Source of the DNA: Gemmataceae bacterium
GTDB taxonomy: Bacteria > Planctomycetota > Planctomycetia > Gemmatales > Gemmataceae
Assembly: GCA_901538445.1 (NCBI GenBank)
Contig: LR594584.1
Coordinates: 4,675,360 to 4,739,359, forward strand
Reading direction: 5' to 3'
DNA length: 64,000 nt
Shown here: piece by piece, positions 1 to 8,501 of the stretch
Layout: each line of letters starts with the position of its first letter
Position numbering within the stretch: position 1 is the first letter of the stretch
The notes under the pieces: model-generated
Database searches by the model: none
What the model saw: only the letters and a program-made list of their open reading frames with translations
Told to the model about the DNA's origin: nothing
Program-made: the position numbers and the translations under genes

Positions 1-54
1 GGCGCTCAGGGTTCGCCAAGACGCTGTGCAACTTCTTGGCGAACCCTGAGCGCC
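1..54. repeat. Perfect 21-bp inverted repeat (hairpin)
   Basis: Arms at 1-21 and 34-54 are exact reverse complements around a 12-base loop. It lies downstream of the kinase gene that ends at 169 and may be cut by the window edge. The G/C-rich arms have no T-run, so this looks more like one of the dispersed intergenic palindromes of this genome than a canonical terminator. The rest of the gap, 55-168, holds only a short CGTGTGT/ACACACG dyad near 129-146. Confidence 0.8.
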
Positions 55-168
55 AGCGAGGGGGTGGCTTCACAACCCCAACCACCGACTGTGAAACACT
101 GCGTCGCCCTGTGAAGCTCAACCCGTGTGTTGACACACACGGCTCGCCAACAAACGCGACGCTACAGA

Positions 169-2379
169 TCACTCCGGCCTCGCCACCAGCTTCGCCATCG
201 CGTCGGCGAACGCCGTGGCGTCGCGGTCGCCGCCCGCGGTGACAACGTTACCGGCGACCACGACCCGCTCGTCCGTCCAGGTGATCGTCTTCTCCGCCGC
301 GAGCCCGGGGAAGTCCTTTTGGAGCATCTCGCTCTTTGCGGCGGCCTTGGACTTGAGCAACCCGTGAACGACGAGCACCCGCTCGCCGACGCAGATGGCG
401 CCGATCGGTTTGCCCGCGTCGTTGAACCGCTTGATGAGGTCGCGCGTCTGCTTGGGGAGCGTGTAGTCGCCGTTCTTCGGCTCCACGTACTCGCTCACGT
501 TGTACCCGCAGAACATCACCCCCGAGTAGTTGGCCGCGTCGGCGTTCTCGACGCGGACGTCCACGGGGACCGAGCGGAGCGGGTCGTTCGGGCCGTTCCG
601 CATGAACGTCGCGTGCCCGCCCTGCCCCGTGGCGACCGCGACCCGCACGCCGTGCTGCCGCAACTGGCTGACGACCGGCCCGAAGTCCGGCCCCCACAGC
701 CCGTCGCTGGGCAGGACGTACAGCAGCGGCAGGGGCAGCGGCCCCTTCCCGGGCGGAAACGGCGGCTCCTTCTTCGGGAACAGGGGGAACTTCTTCTCCT
801 CACCGTTGGGCCACTTCGGGTTCGGGTCGGTGATGCCCAGCGGCGGCTTCTTGTCGGTCCGGGTCTGGGTCGCGCTCGCGACCGGCCCGGGGGTGACGTC
901 CGGGGCCGGAGCGGTCGGCTCCGGTTTATTCTTGCCGGTCGCGGCGATGACCAGCGCCACCAGCATCAGCCCGGCGGCGACCGCACCGATCTTCGCCGCC
1001 GGGTGCGCGTACCACGGCCTCGCCTTCTGCCGCTTCGCCTTCTTCTTCCGCGGCCGTTGCTCCTCGACGAGCGTGCGCTCGCGGGCCGCGGGCTCGGTGT
1101 CAAGCGTCTCCACGTCGGCGACACGCGGGAGGCCGACCCCCGACGCCGGTGCGGTCGCGCCGTCGAGCGCCTCGAACCGCGGCTCGACCTCGGCGGTCGC
1201 GGCCCGCACGAACGGTTGGAGCGCCACGGCGACATCACCGGCGGTGTCGAACCGGTCGTCGGGCTTCTTCGCGAGCATCTTGTCGAGGACCGCGGCGAGC
1301 CCCTCGGGAACGTCGGGCCGCAACTCGCGGACGTCGGGCGGGGGCTGCTCGGTGTGCGCCAGGAGCTTGTCGATCAGCGACGGGGCGGCCGCGAACGGCG
1401 GCTTCCCGACCAGGAGGAAGAAGAGCGTGCAACCGAGGCTGTAGATGTCGGACCGCGAGTCGACGGCGTGCGAGTTCTTTGCTTGCTCGGGCGACAGGTA
1501 GTCGGGAGTGCCCATGAGCAGGTTCGGGTTGGTGACCGGGTCGGCGACCGGGCGGCCCGCGCCGAACGGGAGCCGGCCGCCGGGGGCGGTGCGGCCGGCC
1601 GCGCCATCCTCGTCGTCGGTGTGGACGAACCGGGCGAGGCCGAAGTCCATCACCTTCACCTGCCCCTTGCGGGTCACCATCATGTTCTGCGGCTTGATGT
1701 CGCGGTGAACCATCCCCTTCTCGTGCGCGTGCTGGAGCCCGAGCGCCGCCTGCCGGGTGAACGCGGCCGCGAGTTGCACCGTCGCCGGCCCCTTCTTCGC
1801 GACGAACCGGTCGAGGCTGACCCCCTCGACGAACTCCATGACGAGGAAGTGCAACCCGCCGGCCTCGTCGGCGTCGTGAGCGGTGACGATGTTCGGGTGG
1901 TTGATCTGGGCGGCGGCGCGGACCTCCTTGCGGAACCGTTCGACGGCCCCGGGCTTCGCCGTGAGGTGCGGGGCCATGACCTTCAGCGCCACGGGCCGCC
2001 CCATGATGCGGTGCTCGGCCTTGTACACGACGCCCATCCCGCCGGCCCCGAGTTCGCGGATCACCTCGTACCTCGGGTGGTCGCGGAGCGGGGCCGGGAT
2101 GCCGTCGTCGTCACCGACCGTGGCGGGTCCGGAGCCATGCGGCTCGACGACGGTTCGGGTCGCGGCGGGCGTGGCCGCGCACTCCGGGGTCTTGTCGGCG
2201 AGGGCGGCCGCCTGTCGCGCGAGCCCGGCGAGGCTGTCGTCGGGCACCCGCGAGATGACCGAACAGCACGCGGAACACGTCGCGATGTGTTCCGCGACGA
2301 CCGCGAGTTCGGTGGCCGGCAGGTCGCCGCGGGCGAAGGCCGCGAGCGCGTCGGGCGTCGGGTGGGTGGCAACGGCCAT
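169..2379 (-). CDS. Zinc-finger Ser/Thr protein kinase fused to a DJ-1/PfpI-like domain
   Basis: A predicted membrane kinase of 736 residues. The N-terminus has an anti-sigma-like zinc finger (H31-x3-C35-x2-C38). A Pkn2-type kinase domain follows from about residue 104: glycine loop GAGGMGVV, VALK lysine, HRDIKPQN near 223, DFGLA, and the SPEQA activation segment. A Lys/Arg-rich stretch and one membrane helix (about 450-475) come next, then a Pro/Lys-rich linker. Residues about 550-736 look like a DJ-1/PfpI class I amidotransferase-like domain with a GAICVG nucleophile elbow near 660. The start at 2379 is chosen over an in-frame upstream start because GGAGG sits just before it. Kinase assignment is firm. 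The role of the C-terminal domain (glyoxalase, protease-like or sensor) is unknown; it lies on the other side of the membrane from the kinase. Confidence 0.9.
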   Translation of the reverse strand: MAVATHPTPDALAAFARGDLPATELAVVAEHIATCSACCSVISRVPDDSLAGLARQAAALADKTPECAATPAATRTVVEPHGSGPATVGDDDGIPAPLRDHPRYEVIRELGAGGMGVVYKAEHRIMGRPVALKVMAPHLTAKPGAVERFRKEVRAAAQINHPNIVTAHDADEAGGLHFLVMEFVEGVSLDRFVAKKGPATVQLAAAFTRQAALGLQHAHEKGMVHRDIKPQNMMVTRKGQVKVMDFGLARFVHTDDEDGAAGRTAPGGRLPFGAGRPVADPVTNPNLLMGTPDYLSPEQAKNSHAVDSRSDIYSLGCTLFFLLVGKPPFAAAPSLIDKLLAHTEQPPPDVRELRPDVPEGLAAVLDKMLAKKPDDRFDTAGDVAVALQPFVRAATAEVEPRFEALDGATAPASGVGLPRVADVETLDTEPAARERTLVEEQRPRKKKAKRQKARPWYAHPAAKIGAVAAGLMLVALVIAATGKNKPEPTAPAPDVTPGPVASATQTRTDKKPPLGITDPNPKWPNGEEKKFPLFPKKEPPFPPGKGPLPLPLLYVLPSDGLWGPDFGPVVSQLRQHGVRVAVATGQGGHATFMRNGPNDPLRSVPVDVRVENADAANYSGVMFCGYNVSEYVEPKNGDYTLPKQTRDLIKRFNDAGKPIGAICVGERVLVVHGLLKSKAAAKSEMLQKDFPGLAAEKTITWTDERVVVAGNVVTAGGDRDATAFADAMAKLVARPE

Positions 2380-2527
2380 TGGGGGCGCCTCCTGACGGCG
2401 GACGGAGAGCGAGCGGCCTGTGCGGCCACGGAGATATGATGGCACGAACGCCCGGAACCTGTCAGGAAAATGTCCGCATCGGTGACAAATCGGAAGAGGT
2501 GGCTCTGAAGGGAGTTGTGTGGCACGC

Positions 2528-2696
2528 TGTACCCCGCAGGGGTTGCAGGGTAAAGCCCAGGGTCGTCGCTTCGGCGCACTCTGGGCAAGGAACGCGGATC
2601 GGATCCACCCGACGAAACCCGGTTTGTCGCGGGCTTCCCAGGGTGCGCCCCAGAGCGGGCGACCCTGGCTCTGCCTTGCAACCCCTGCGGGGTACA
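2528..2696. repeat. 169-bp inverted-repeat element
   Basis: The outer 20-base arms (2528-2547 and 2677-2696) match perfectly. Similarity continues inward with small gaps (CAGGGTCG-type segments near 2566 and 2660). The element fills the gap between the kinase gene and the next upstream gene, both on the minus strand. It carries no open reading frame of its own. The outer arm, reading roughly ACCCCGCAGGGGTTGCA, is itself partly self-complementary, so the RNA could fold as nested hairpins. It resembles short non-autonomous dispersed elements. Confidence 0.75.
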
Positions 2697-2712
2697 GGCA
2701 AAGCGGTCGAAC

Positions 2713-3222
2713 TCACCGCGAGAGGGCCATCACGAACTTCATCATGTCGCGGGCGTCGTAGGTCTCGAACATCCGCAGGATCTGGTAGTTGTCGCGCAGG
2801 TCCGGCTCGTTTCGCACGACGGCGCGAACGATCCCGATGGCCGCGTCGCTGGCGGTGAACGGGGCCACGGTGCAGTTGCGGCCGGCCGTCTCCACAGTGC
2901 GGAACACGCCCGCGTCGTCGAAGTCGAACGCGAGCCGCGAGTAGAACGAGCACCCGCACCCGCGGAACGCCTTGTAGTTCAACTGGTACGTCACCCGGAA
3001 CCCGCCCCCGGGGAGCTTCTCCGTATCGACGTGCGCCAGGTCGCGGTACGAGGCGGTCGGGTGGGCGAACGCGGCGATCACCCGCTGGTTCCGCTCGACG
3101 AGGGTGCGGGCCTTCTCCTCGGCCTGCGGGTTCGGGCGGTCGGCGGCCGCGAGCGGGCCGGCGGTGAGGAGGCCGAGGGTGGCAATGCTCAGAACGAAGT
3201 GTCGGGCGGCGGTGCGGGTCAT
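2713..3222 (-). CDS. Exported hypothetical protein with a CGC motif
   Basis: A 169-residue protein of unrecognised family. A clear signal peptide is seen: basic start, hydrophobic stretch FVLSIATLGLLTAG, and an AAA-type cleavage region near residue 27. The mature part is soluble, with a Cys-Gly-Cys near the centre and one further cysteine, which could form an envelope disulfide or bind metal. I start it at 3222, where the signal peptide begins, and not at the longer in-frame ATG at 3276 that would bury the signal. It lies in the same orientation as the kinase downstream but is separated from it by the inverted-repeat element. Confidence 0.75.
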   Translation of the reverse strand: MTRTAARHFVLSIATLGLLTAGPLAAADRPNPQAEEKARTLVERNQRVIAAFAHPTASYRDLAHVDTEKLPGGGFRVTYQLNYKAFRGCGCSFYSRLAFDFDDAGVFRTVETAGRNCTVAPFTASDAAIGIVRAVVRNEPDLRDNYQILRMFETYDARDMMKFVMALSR

Positions 3223-3349
3223 GGTGTGGTCTCGGGGCGACCGGCGGGGAGCGGGGCCACCTTCATACTGACGCACGAGCGGCCGCCCCGCAAGTGGCCG
3301 ACCGACCGATGCGGGTGCGCACTCTCGACGGGGACCGGTGGGTCAACGC

Positions 3350-3376
3350 AAAAACCCCCGGCCAATAGGCCGGGGG
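3350..3376 (-). terminator. Rho-independent terminator of the 26-residue-repeat gene
   Basis: A perfect 9-bp G/C stem (3355-3363 with 3368-3376) has an AATA loop. On the minus strand it is followed by five T residues (complement of 3350-3354). It sits about 30 bases after the stop codon of the gene ending at 3405. Confidence 0.85.
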
Positions 3377-3404
3377 TCGGGTTTGCGATCGCGGTGCGCG
3401 GGGC

Positions 3405-4922
3405 TCAGCAGCCCTTCTTGCACAGGCGGCTGAAGAGCCCGCCCCGCTTCTTCTTGGTCTCGGCGTAGCTGCCGCAGTCGCCCGACATGCCGCAGCCGCT
3501 GTCGCAGGCCGGGGCCGCGGGAGCGGCGCACGGGGTCTCGCACGGGGCCGGGGTCGGGGCCGGCACCGCGGTGTACACGGCGACCTTCACGGTCGTCTCG
3601 TACGGCACGACCTTCGAGAACGTCTGCTTGACCGTCTCCTCGGCCTGGACGGCCTTCTTCACCGTCCGGGTGCCGGTCTTCTCGACCGCCTTGCACGTGG
3701 TGACGTCGATCTCCTTCTCCACGGTGACCGGGACGCACACCATGCGGGTGCCCGTCTTCTCGGTCGGGACGCACTTGACCACGTTCACTTCCTGCTCGAC
3801 CGGGACGTAGAAGCACACGGTCCGGGTGCCGGTCTTCTCGACCGGGACGCACTTGGTGACGGTGACCTCTTGCTCGACCGGGACGTAGAAGCACACGGTC
3901 CGGGTGCCGGTCTTCTCGACCGGGACGCACTTGGTGACGGTGACTTCCTTGTCCACGGTGACCGGCTGCATCACGGTGACCTTGTTCACCACCTTCTTGG
4001 CGACCTTCGTGTAGGTCACGACATCGACCTCAACTTCCTTGGTCACGACCTGGCGCTGCATCACGGTGACCTGAACGGTCTGCGGGGCCGGGGCCGCACA
4101 GGGCTCGCCGCACGGGGCCGGGGCGGCGCACGGCGTCGGGCACGGCTCGGCGCAGGCCTTCTTCTTCTTGCACAGGCGGCTGAACAGGCCCTTCCGCCCG
4201 CCCTCGTCGCAGGCCGGGGCCGCCGTCGCGCACGGGGCCGCGGCGACGGTCTGGGTCACGACGGTCGGGACGCACACCACCTCGCACACGGTCCGCTTCT
4301 GCTTGGTCGTGACCGGGACGCACTCCCACACGGTGGACTCGACGTCCTTCGTGACCGGGACGCACGACTGGACCTTCACCATCTGCTTGGCGGTGACGTA
4401 CTCGTTGGCCATGTACTTGTAGGCCTCTTGCTTGGTCTGCATCTGCTGCACGGTCACCTTCTGCTTCACCGGCACGTGCTCGTTGGCCATGTACTTGTAG
4501 GCCTCTTGCTTGGTCTGCATCTGCTGCACGGTCACCTTCTGCTTCACGGTGGTCGGGACCATCTCCGTGTACTTGAAGGTCTCGGCCTTCTGCTGCATCA
4601 CGGTCTCTGCCACCTTCTGCTTGGTGGTAACCATGACGTTCTCGAGGTACTTGTAGTCCTCCTTCGCGTCGACCCACTTGGTGACCATGACCTTGACGTC
4701 CTTGGTCTCCGTCTCGGTCTTGTACGCGGTGACCTTCTGGTCCACGTAGCTCACGGTGTACTGGGTGCCGCAGGCTCCGCCGGCGACGCCGCACGGGGCC
4801 GGGGCGGCGCACGGGCTGCAGTCGTCGCCGCGCTTCTTCCGGCCGCCGAACGCCGAGGCTTCCGGCAGGGTCAGCCAGATCGCGGCCCCGAGCGCCGCCA
4901 CTGCGATGATCCGTCGGTTCAT
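3405..4922 (-). CDS. Exported cysteine-containing repeat protein
   Basis: A 505-residue exported protein with an N-terminal signal (IIAVAALGAAIWLTL, cleavage near ASA). Most of the chain is Val/Thr/Lys/Gln-rich with a strong beta-strand alternation and 26-residue repeats. Two blocks are near-identical at the DNA level: one around the QMQTKQEAYKYMANE motif and one around the TKCVPVEKTGTR motif. Cysteines recur with a regular spacing in the second block. Two short Cys/Pro/Ala-rich linkers end in a matching basic motif, FSRLCKK, once mid-protein and once at the C-terminus. This suggests an internal duplication of the whole protein. I infer a cell-surface or envelope structural role. The start could instead be 4937, five codons upstream. 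Confidence 0.8.
   Translation of the reverse strand: MNRRIIAVAALGAAIWLTLPEASAFGGRKKRGDDCSPCAAPAPCGVAGGACGTQYTVSYVDQKVTAYKTETETKDVKVMVTKWVDAKEDYKYLENVMVTTKQKVAETVMQQKAETFKYTEMVPTTVKQKVTVQQMQTKQEAYKYMANEHVPVKQKVTVQQMQTKQEAYKYMANEYVTAKQMVKVQSCVPVTKDVESTVWECVPVTTKQKRTVCEVVCVPTVVTQTVAAAPCATAAPACDEGGRKGLFSRLCKKKKACAEPCPTPCAAPAPCGEPCAAPAPQTVQVTVMQRQVVTKEVEVDVVTYTKVAKKVVNKVTVMQPVTVDKEVTVTKCVPVEKTGTRTVCFYVPVEQEVTVTKCVPVEKTGTRTVCFYVPVEQEVNVVKCVPTEKTGTRMVCVPVTVEKEIDVTTCKAVEKTGTRTVKKAVQAEETVKQTFSKVVPYETTVKVAVYTAVPAPTPAPCETPCAAPAAPACDSGCGMSGDCGSYAETKKKRGGLFSRLCKKGC
3793..3948. repeat. Two near-identical 78-bp tandem units
   Basis: Units 3793-3870 and 3871-3948 differ at only a few bases and encode the same 26 residues of the repeat protein. 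The low divergence suggests recent duplication or gene conversion, more recent than for the flanking degenerate repeats. Confidence 0.85.
4401..4556. repeat. Second 78-bp tandem pair in the same gene
   Basis: Units start at 4401 and 4479, the same 78-bp period as the other pair but a different sequence. They encode the QMQTKQEAYKYMANE segment twice and diverge only near the end of the second copy. A shared period with different sequence implies that the 26-residue module is a structural unit. Confidence 0.8.
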
Positions 4923-5243
4923 GGTGCGAACTCTCATGGTGAGGAAACTTGGGGGTGCCCGCCGCGTCCGTTCAGCGGATCAGCCCGGGGTCAGGGTCGG
5001 CAACTTCAACACGGGCGAACCAGATTACCCAGACTGCCCAATATTGCGCGACGCTGGATTAAAGTACGCGGCCCCTGTGTGGTAGGCAACACAAACTGCA
5101 CGGTCTGGGTAAAGTTTCTCGGTGCCGAGGAGTGGGGTTGTAGCGGTTCCGCATGGCAATCCACTGGCGGGTCCGGTCCGCGTCAAATACCATCTCAAGA
5201 CCAACGGTGGTTCCACCGGTCTGGTCCTCTGGAGTGTGCAAAT
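4923..5243. other. Divergent intergenic region, less GC-rich
   Basis: About 320 bases separate two divergently transcribed exported-protein genes, so promoters for both should lie here. The stretch is visibly richer in A/T than its surroundings. A perfect 10-bp dyad (TTACCCAGAC at 5025-5034 and its complement at 5103-5112) could be an operator or a loop-forming site. I cannot assign specific -35/-10 boxes. Confidence 0.4.
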
Positions 5244-6014
5244 ATGGTTCCCTTTCCCACCGCCGCCCGCACGGCCCTCCTGGCCCTCCCACTCTCCCTG
5301 GTCGCCGCAGCTTGCCCCGTCGGGGTGGGTCGTGCCGAGGACAAGAAGACCGAGGAGGGCTGGGTCCAGCTCTTCAACGGCAAGGATCTGACTGGCTGGA
5401 AGATCCCGGACCCGCCGAGCGGCCAGTTCAAGGCGGTAAAGGAGACGAAGAACGCCGAGGGCAAGGTCGTTGCGTTCGTCGGCGTTATGAAGGACGGGAA
5501 GGACGGCACCCCGGGTAAAGAGGTCGTCCTGTGGCAGGTGAAGGACGGGCTCCTCGTCGGCGGCGGGCCGGCCAGCCACATCTTCACCGAGGTCGAGGCC
5601 GACGACTTCAAGTACCGGGTCGAGGCGAAGATCAACGACAAGGGCAACAGCGGGCAGTACTTCCGCACCAAGTTCGGCCCCGGGTTCCCGCAGGGGTACG
5701 AGGCCCAAATCAACGCGACCCACGGCGACAAGATCCGCACCGGGAGCCTGTACCCGTCGTTCGCCAAGGTGAGCGACGACGACAAGAAGAAGATCCTCGT
5801 CACCCCCGAGGCCCCGCACAAGGCCGACGAGTTCTTCACGCAGGAGGTGGTCGCCGAGGGCGGCCGCATTCAGATCTTTGTGAACGGCAAGCAGACGATC
5901 GACTTCACGCAGGAGAAGCCGACCTACACGAAGGGCCACTTCGCGCTCCAGGGCCACGACCCGGGCAGCATCATGACCTTCAAGAAGGTCGAGTACCTGC
6001 CGCTGAAGAAGTGA
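5244..6014 (+). CDS. Exported DUF1080 (3-keto-disaccharide hydrolase-like) protein
   Basis: A 256-residue exported protein. A signal peptide (ALLALPLSLVAAACPVG) is followed by a jelly-roll domain of the DUF1080 type, common in planctomycetes. Seen hallmarks are GWVQLFNGKDLTGWK at the start of the domain, GNSGQYFRTKFG in the middle, and a C-terminal GHFALQGHDPGS motif. The family is related to LamG/concanavalin-like folds and some members cleave 3-keto-glycosides, so a role in carbohydrate breakdown outside the cytoplasm is likely. The substrate cannot be read from sequence. The reading frame stays open far upstream (antisense to the repeat gene), but the signal peptide and a GGAG at 5231 fix the start at 5244. 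Confidence 0.88.
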   Translation: MVPFPTAARTALLALPLSLVAAACPVGVGRAEDKKTEEGWVQLFNGKDLTGWKIPDPPSGQFKAVKETKNAEGKVVAFVGVMKDGKDGTPGKEVVLWQVKDGLLVGGGPASHIFTEVEADDFKYRVEAKINDKGNSGQYFRTKFGPGFPQGYEAQINATHGDKIRTGSLYPSFAKVSDDDKKKILVTPEAPHKADEFFTQEVVAEGGRIQIFVNGKQTIDFTQEKPTYTKGHFALQGHDPGSIMTFKKVEYLPLKK

Positions 6015-6060
6015 CCGGCACGCGCCCCACCGCGGCGGCGGTGGGGCGCTGCTCGCGTCG

Positions 6061-6585
6061 TCACTTCCCCACCGGCCCCAGGTACTCCACTTCGACCGAT
6101 CGGACCGCACGGGTCCTGTTGAGAAGAGTTACGGTCGCTGCCAGTTCGGCCTTGCCGGCCTCCAGTTCCATCTCCAGGGACTGCTCGTCCTTGAACCGCC
6201 AGCGCCCTGCCCCCGCGAAGCAGCCGCTGTATTGTCCCCCGTCACCCCACCGGACAAAGACATCGACGCCGTCGAACGCGCCGGGTGCCCGGACCGTGAC
6301 TTTGTAGCGGCCGGCCCGCTCGACCTTGATCCGCCACTCGTCCTCGCCGGTGCCCCACCAATTCTGCGGCCGGTTGAGTTGCACGGGGTTCGGCTGTTTG
6401 CCGCCGACGACGATCCGCGGCGCGACCCACTTCTCGGCCACGTCCGTGAGCCACTCCTCGTACTCCGCCCACGTTGGGGCGCCGCCCTTGGACTGCGCGG
6501 GACTGCCGGAGCTACCAGCCCCGGTATCGGCGGCAACACTCGCAGACACGAGAAGCGTTCCGACCAGAACCGCAGGGCCGCGCAT
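6061..6585 (-). CDS. Exported hypothetical protein, possible beta-sandwich
   Basis: 174 residues with a short signal peptide (VLVGTLLVSASVAA). The mature part has WVAPRIVVGG, then WRIKVERAGRYKVTVRAPG, a pattern seen in carbohydrate-binding or sulfatase-associated beta-sandwich modules that bind a sugar through aromatic residues. No catalytic motif is seen. The gene converges on the DUF1080 gene and starts only 39 bases from the divergent histidine kinase gene, so both promoters must overlap this short gap. Family not named with confidence. Confidence 0.75.
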   Translation of the reverse strand: MRGPAVLVGTLLVSASVAADTGAGSSGSPAQSKGGAPTWAEYEEWLTDVAEKWVAPRIVVGGKQPNPVQLNRPQNWWGTGEDEWRIKVERAGRYKVTVRAPGAFDGVDVFVRWGDGGQYSGCFAGAGRWRFKDEQSLEMELEAGKAELAATVTLLNRTRAVRSVEVEYLGPVGK

Positions 6586-6624
6586 GGGGAGTCCCCGGGA
6601 CGAGGTGACCACTACACTGTACCC

Positions 6625-7992
6625 GTGCGCCTCTCGCTCCGCTACCGCCTGTTGGTGCCGCTGACGCTCCTCCTGCTGGGGGACGCGGCCGCGACCGCGT
6701 GGGCCGCGGCGACCGCGGCCCGCGGCGCCGAGCGGCGGCTCGCCGCCCAGCAGTGGGCCGTGGCCCGCACCCTCACCGAGGAGCGCAGCACGTTCCGCAT
6801 GACGGAGCGGGTGCTCCAGCAGATGAAGGGGCTGTCCGGGGCCGAGTTCCTCTACGTCCGGGCCGGCGAGCCGTCGCAGTCCACGTTCCCCGAGCCCCAG
6901 CCGACGCCGCCGGCTGACGTGCCGACCGCGGTGCAGCCGCGGGCCGACGAGGAGCACACGCTCGGCCCGCCGGTCGAGGTCGCGGACACCCAGTACCGGT
7001 GCCTGCGGCTCCCGCTGCGGCCCCCGCACCCGAACGCCGGCGGCGACCTGTACATCTTCTACCCCGAGTCGCTCCGGCAGACCGCGGTGAGCGACGCTGT
7101 GCGGCCGCTCGTGGTGCTCGGCGGGCTCGGCGGGCTGGCCGCGTTCGGGCTCGCGGTCGCGTTCGGCTCGCGGCTCGTGGGCAAGGTGCGCGACCTCGAC
7201 GCCCGCACCCGGCTCATCGCGGCCGGCGACTTCCGCCCGATGCCCCTGCCCCGGTCCGACGACGAGCTCCGCGACCTGTGCGAGTCGGTCAACGACATGG
7301 CCCGGCGGCTCGCGGCGTTCCAGGAGGAGTTACAGCGGGACGAGCGGCTCCGGGTGCTGGGGCAGTTCTCGGGTGGGCTCGCGCACCAGCTCCGCAACGC
7401 CGCGGCCGGCGCGAAGCTCGCGATCGAGTTGTTCCTCGCCGAGAACCCGGCGGCCGACCCGGAGCCGCTCCGCGTCGCGCTCCGCCAACTCGCCCGGATC
7501 GAGGCGAACCTGCGGCAATTCCTGGTGCTGGGCAAGCCGCCCGAGCACGGGAAGCAGCCGTGCGACCTCGCGAGGCTGCTCGACCAGGCCGTGAGCCTGC
7601 TGCGGCCGCAGTGCCAGCACGCGGGCACGTCGCTCACGTGGTCGCCCCCGGCCGAGCCGCGCGTCGCCACCGGCGACCCGACCCAGCTCTCGCACCTGTT
7701 CGGCAACGTGATCGGCAACGCGGTCGAGGCCGCTGGGCCGGGCGGGGCGGTGACGGTTCGGCTGCGTGAAGGTGCGGGCGGAGCGCGGTTCGTCGTGGAG
7801 GTCACCGACACGGGGCCGGGGCCGCCGCCGGACATCGCGGACCGGCTGTTCGAGCCGTTCGTGACCGGCAAGGACCAGGGGATCGGGCTCGGGCTCGCGG
7901 TGGCGAAGCAGGCGGCCGAGGCGCACGGCGGCCGCCTCGCGTGGGAGCGCCGCGACGGCACCACGGTGTTCCGCATCGAGCTGCCGGCGTGA
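6625..7992 (+). CDS. Membrane sensor histidine kinase
   Basis: 455 residues. There are two membrane helices (about 8-26 and 155-178) flanking a periplasmic sensor segment of about 125 residues, then a HAMP linker. The phosphoacceptor is H254 in GLAHQLRN, which is shorter than the usual HE/DxxNP box. The ATPase domain has a GNVIGNAVEA N-box, DTGPGPP (G1) and GLGLAVAKQ (G2) near 421. No response regulator gene lies next to it, so it is an orphan in this window. I use the GTG start at 6625, immediately before the first basic/hydrophobic segment. The longer in-frame extension lies antisense to the neighbouring gene and has no signal-like content. Confidence 0.9.
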   Translation: MRLSLRYRLLVPLTLLLLGDAAATAWAAATAARGAERRLAAQQWAVARTLTEERSTFRMTERVLQQMKGLSGAEFLYVRAGEPSQSTFPEPQPTPPADVPTAVQPRADEEHTLGPPVEVADTQYRCLRLPLRPPHPNAGGDLYIFYPESLRQTAVSDAVRPLVVLGGLGGLAAFGLAVAFGSRLVGKVRDLDARTRLIAAGDFRPMPLPRSDDELRDLCESVNDMARRLAAFQEELQRDERLRVLGQFSGGLAHQLRNAAAGAKLAIELFLAENPAADPEPLRVALRQLARIEANLRQFLVLGKPPEHGKQPCDLARLLDQAVSLLRPQCQHAGTSLTWSPPAEPRVATGDPTQLSHLFGNVIGNAVEAAGPGGAVTVRLREGAGGARFVVEVTDTGPGPPPDIADRLFEPFVTGKDQGIGLGLAVAKQAAEAHGGRLAWERRDGTTVFRIELPA

Positions 7993-8006
7993 GCGAGCCG
8001 GGCGCG

Positions 8007-8387
8007 TCAGCGACCGGTGGCCGCCGGGGGCGGGGCCAGGAACTGTTGCAGGTCTTCGACGGCCAGCGGGCGGTCGAGGTGCGCGCCGAGGAAGTAGTCG
8101 CCGTGCGGCATCTCGTGAACGTGGACGACGACCATCGTGACCGCGAGCCGGGCCGGCCCGGACTCGGCCGCCAGTTCCGCTTCGAGCCGGGTGCCGCACG
8201 GGGGCGGGTCGGCCAGCAGCATGCTCACCCCGGTCTCGGAGATGTTCCACACCAGCCCGACGTGCCGCTCGCCACCCGCACCGCACTCACGGAACCGGCA
8301 CAGCGTACCGATCGTGGGTCGGAACCGGGCCGCCCGCCGCCGGTCGTCGTGCGATTCGGGGGCCGGGACCGGTGGGGCCGTCTGCAT
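8007..8387 (-). CDS. PilZ-domain protein
   Basis: A 126-residue single-domain PilZ protein, the family that binds cyclic di-GMP. The N-terminal RRRAARFRP segment is the arginine switch (RxxxR), and NISETGVSM corresponds to the (D/N)xSxxG strand motif. Both binding motifs are present, so nucleotide binding is plausible. It is convergent with the histidine kinase gene 14 bases away, and transcripts would overlap in their 3' ends. The second PilZ protein in the window (23966-24487) has a membrane anchor; this one does not. Confidence 0.88.
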   Translation of the reverse strand: MQTAPPVPAPESHDDRRRAARFRPTIGTLCRFRECGAGGERHVGLVWNISETGVSMLLADPPPCGTRLEAELAAESGPARLAVTMVVVHVHEMPHGDYFLGAHLDRPLAVEDLQQFLAPPPAATGR

Positions 8388-8501
8388 GGGCGGGGCTCGT
8401 TGCGGGGAAGAAAGAATCTTCCCGCCATGCTATCAACCCCGCGATCGGTCGGAAATGCTCGTGTCCGACAATCAGCGGCTTCCTGACAGACCGGGTGAAG
8501 A

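Noticed and set aside
127..2439. Long open frame on the plus strand opposite the kinase gene
   Set aside because: It is a mirror frame of a well-supported kinase. Its translation is Arg/Gly/Leu-rich with no domain, as expected in GC-rich DNA.
3870..5243. Long upstream extension of the DUF1080 gene
   Set aside because: The in-frame extension runs antisense to the repeat protein and would bury the signal peptide at 5244.
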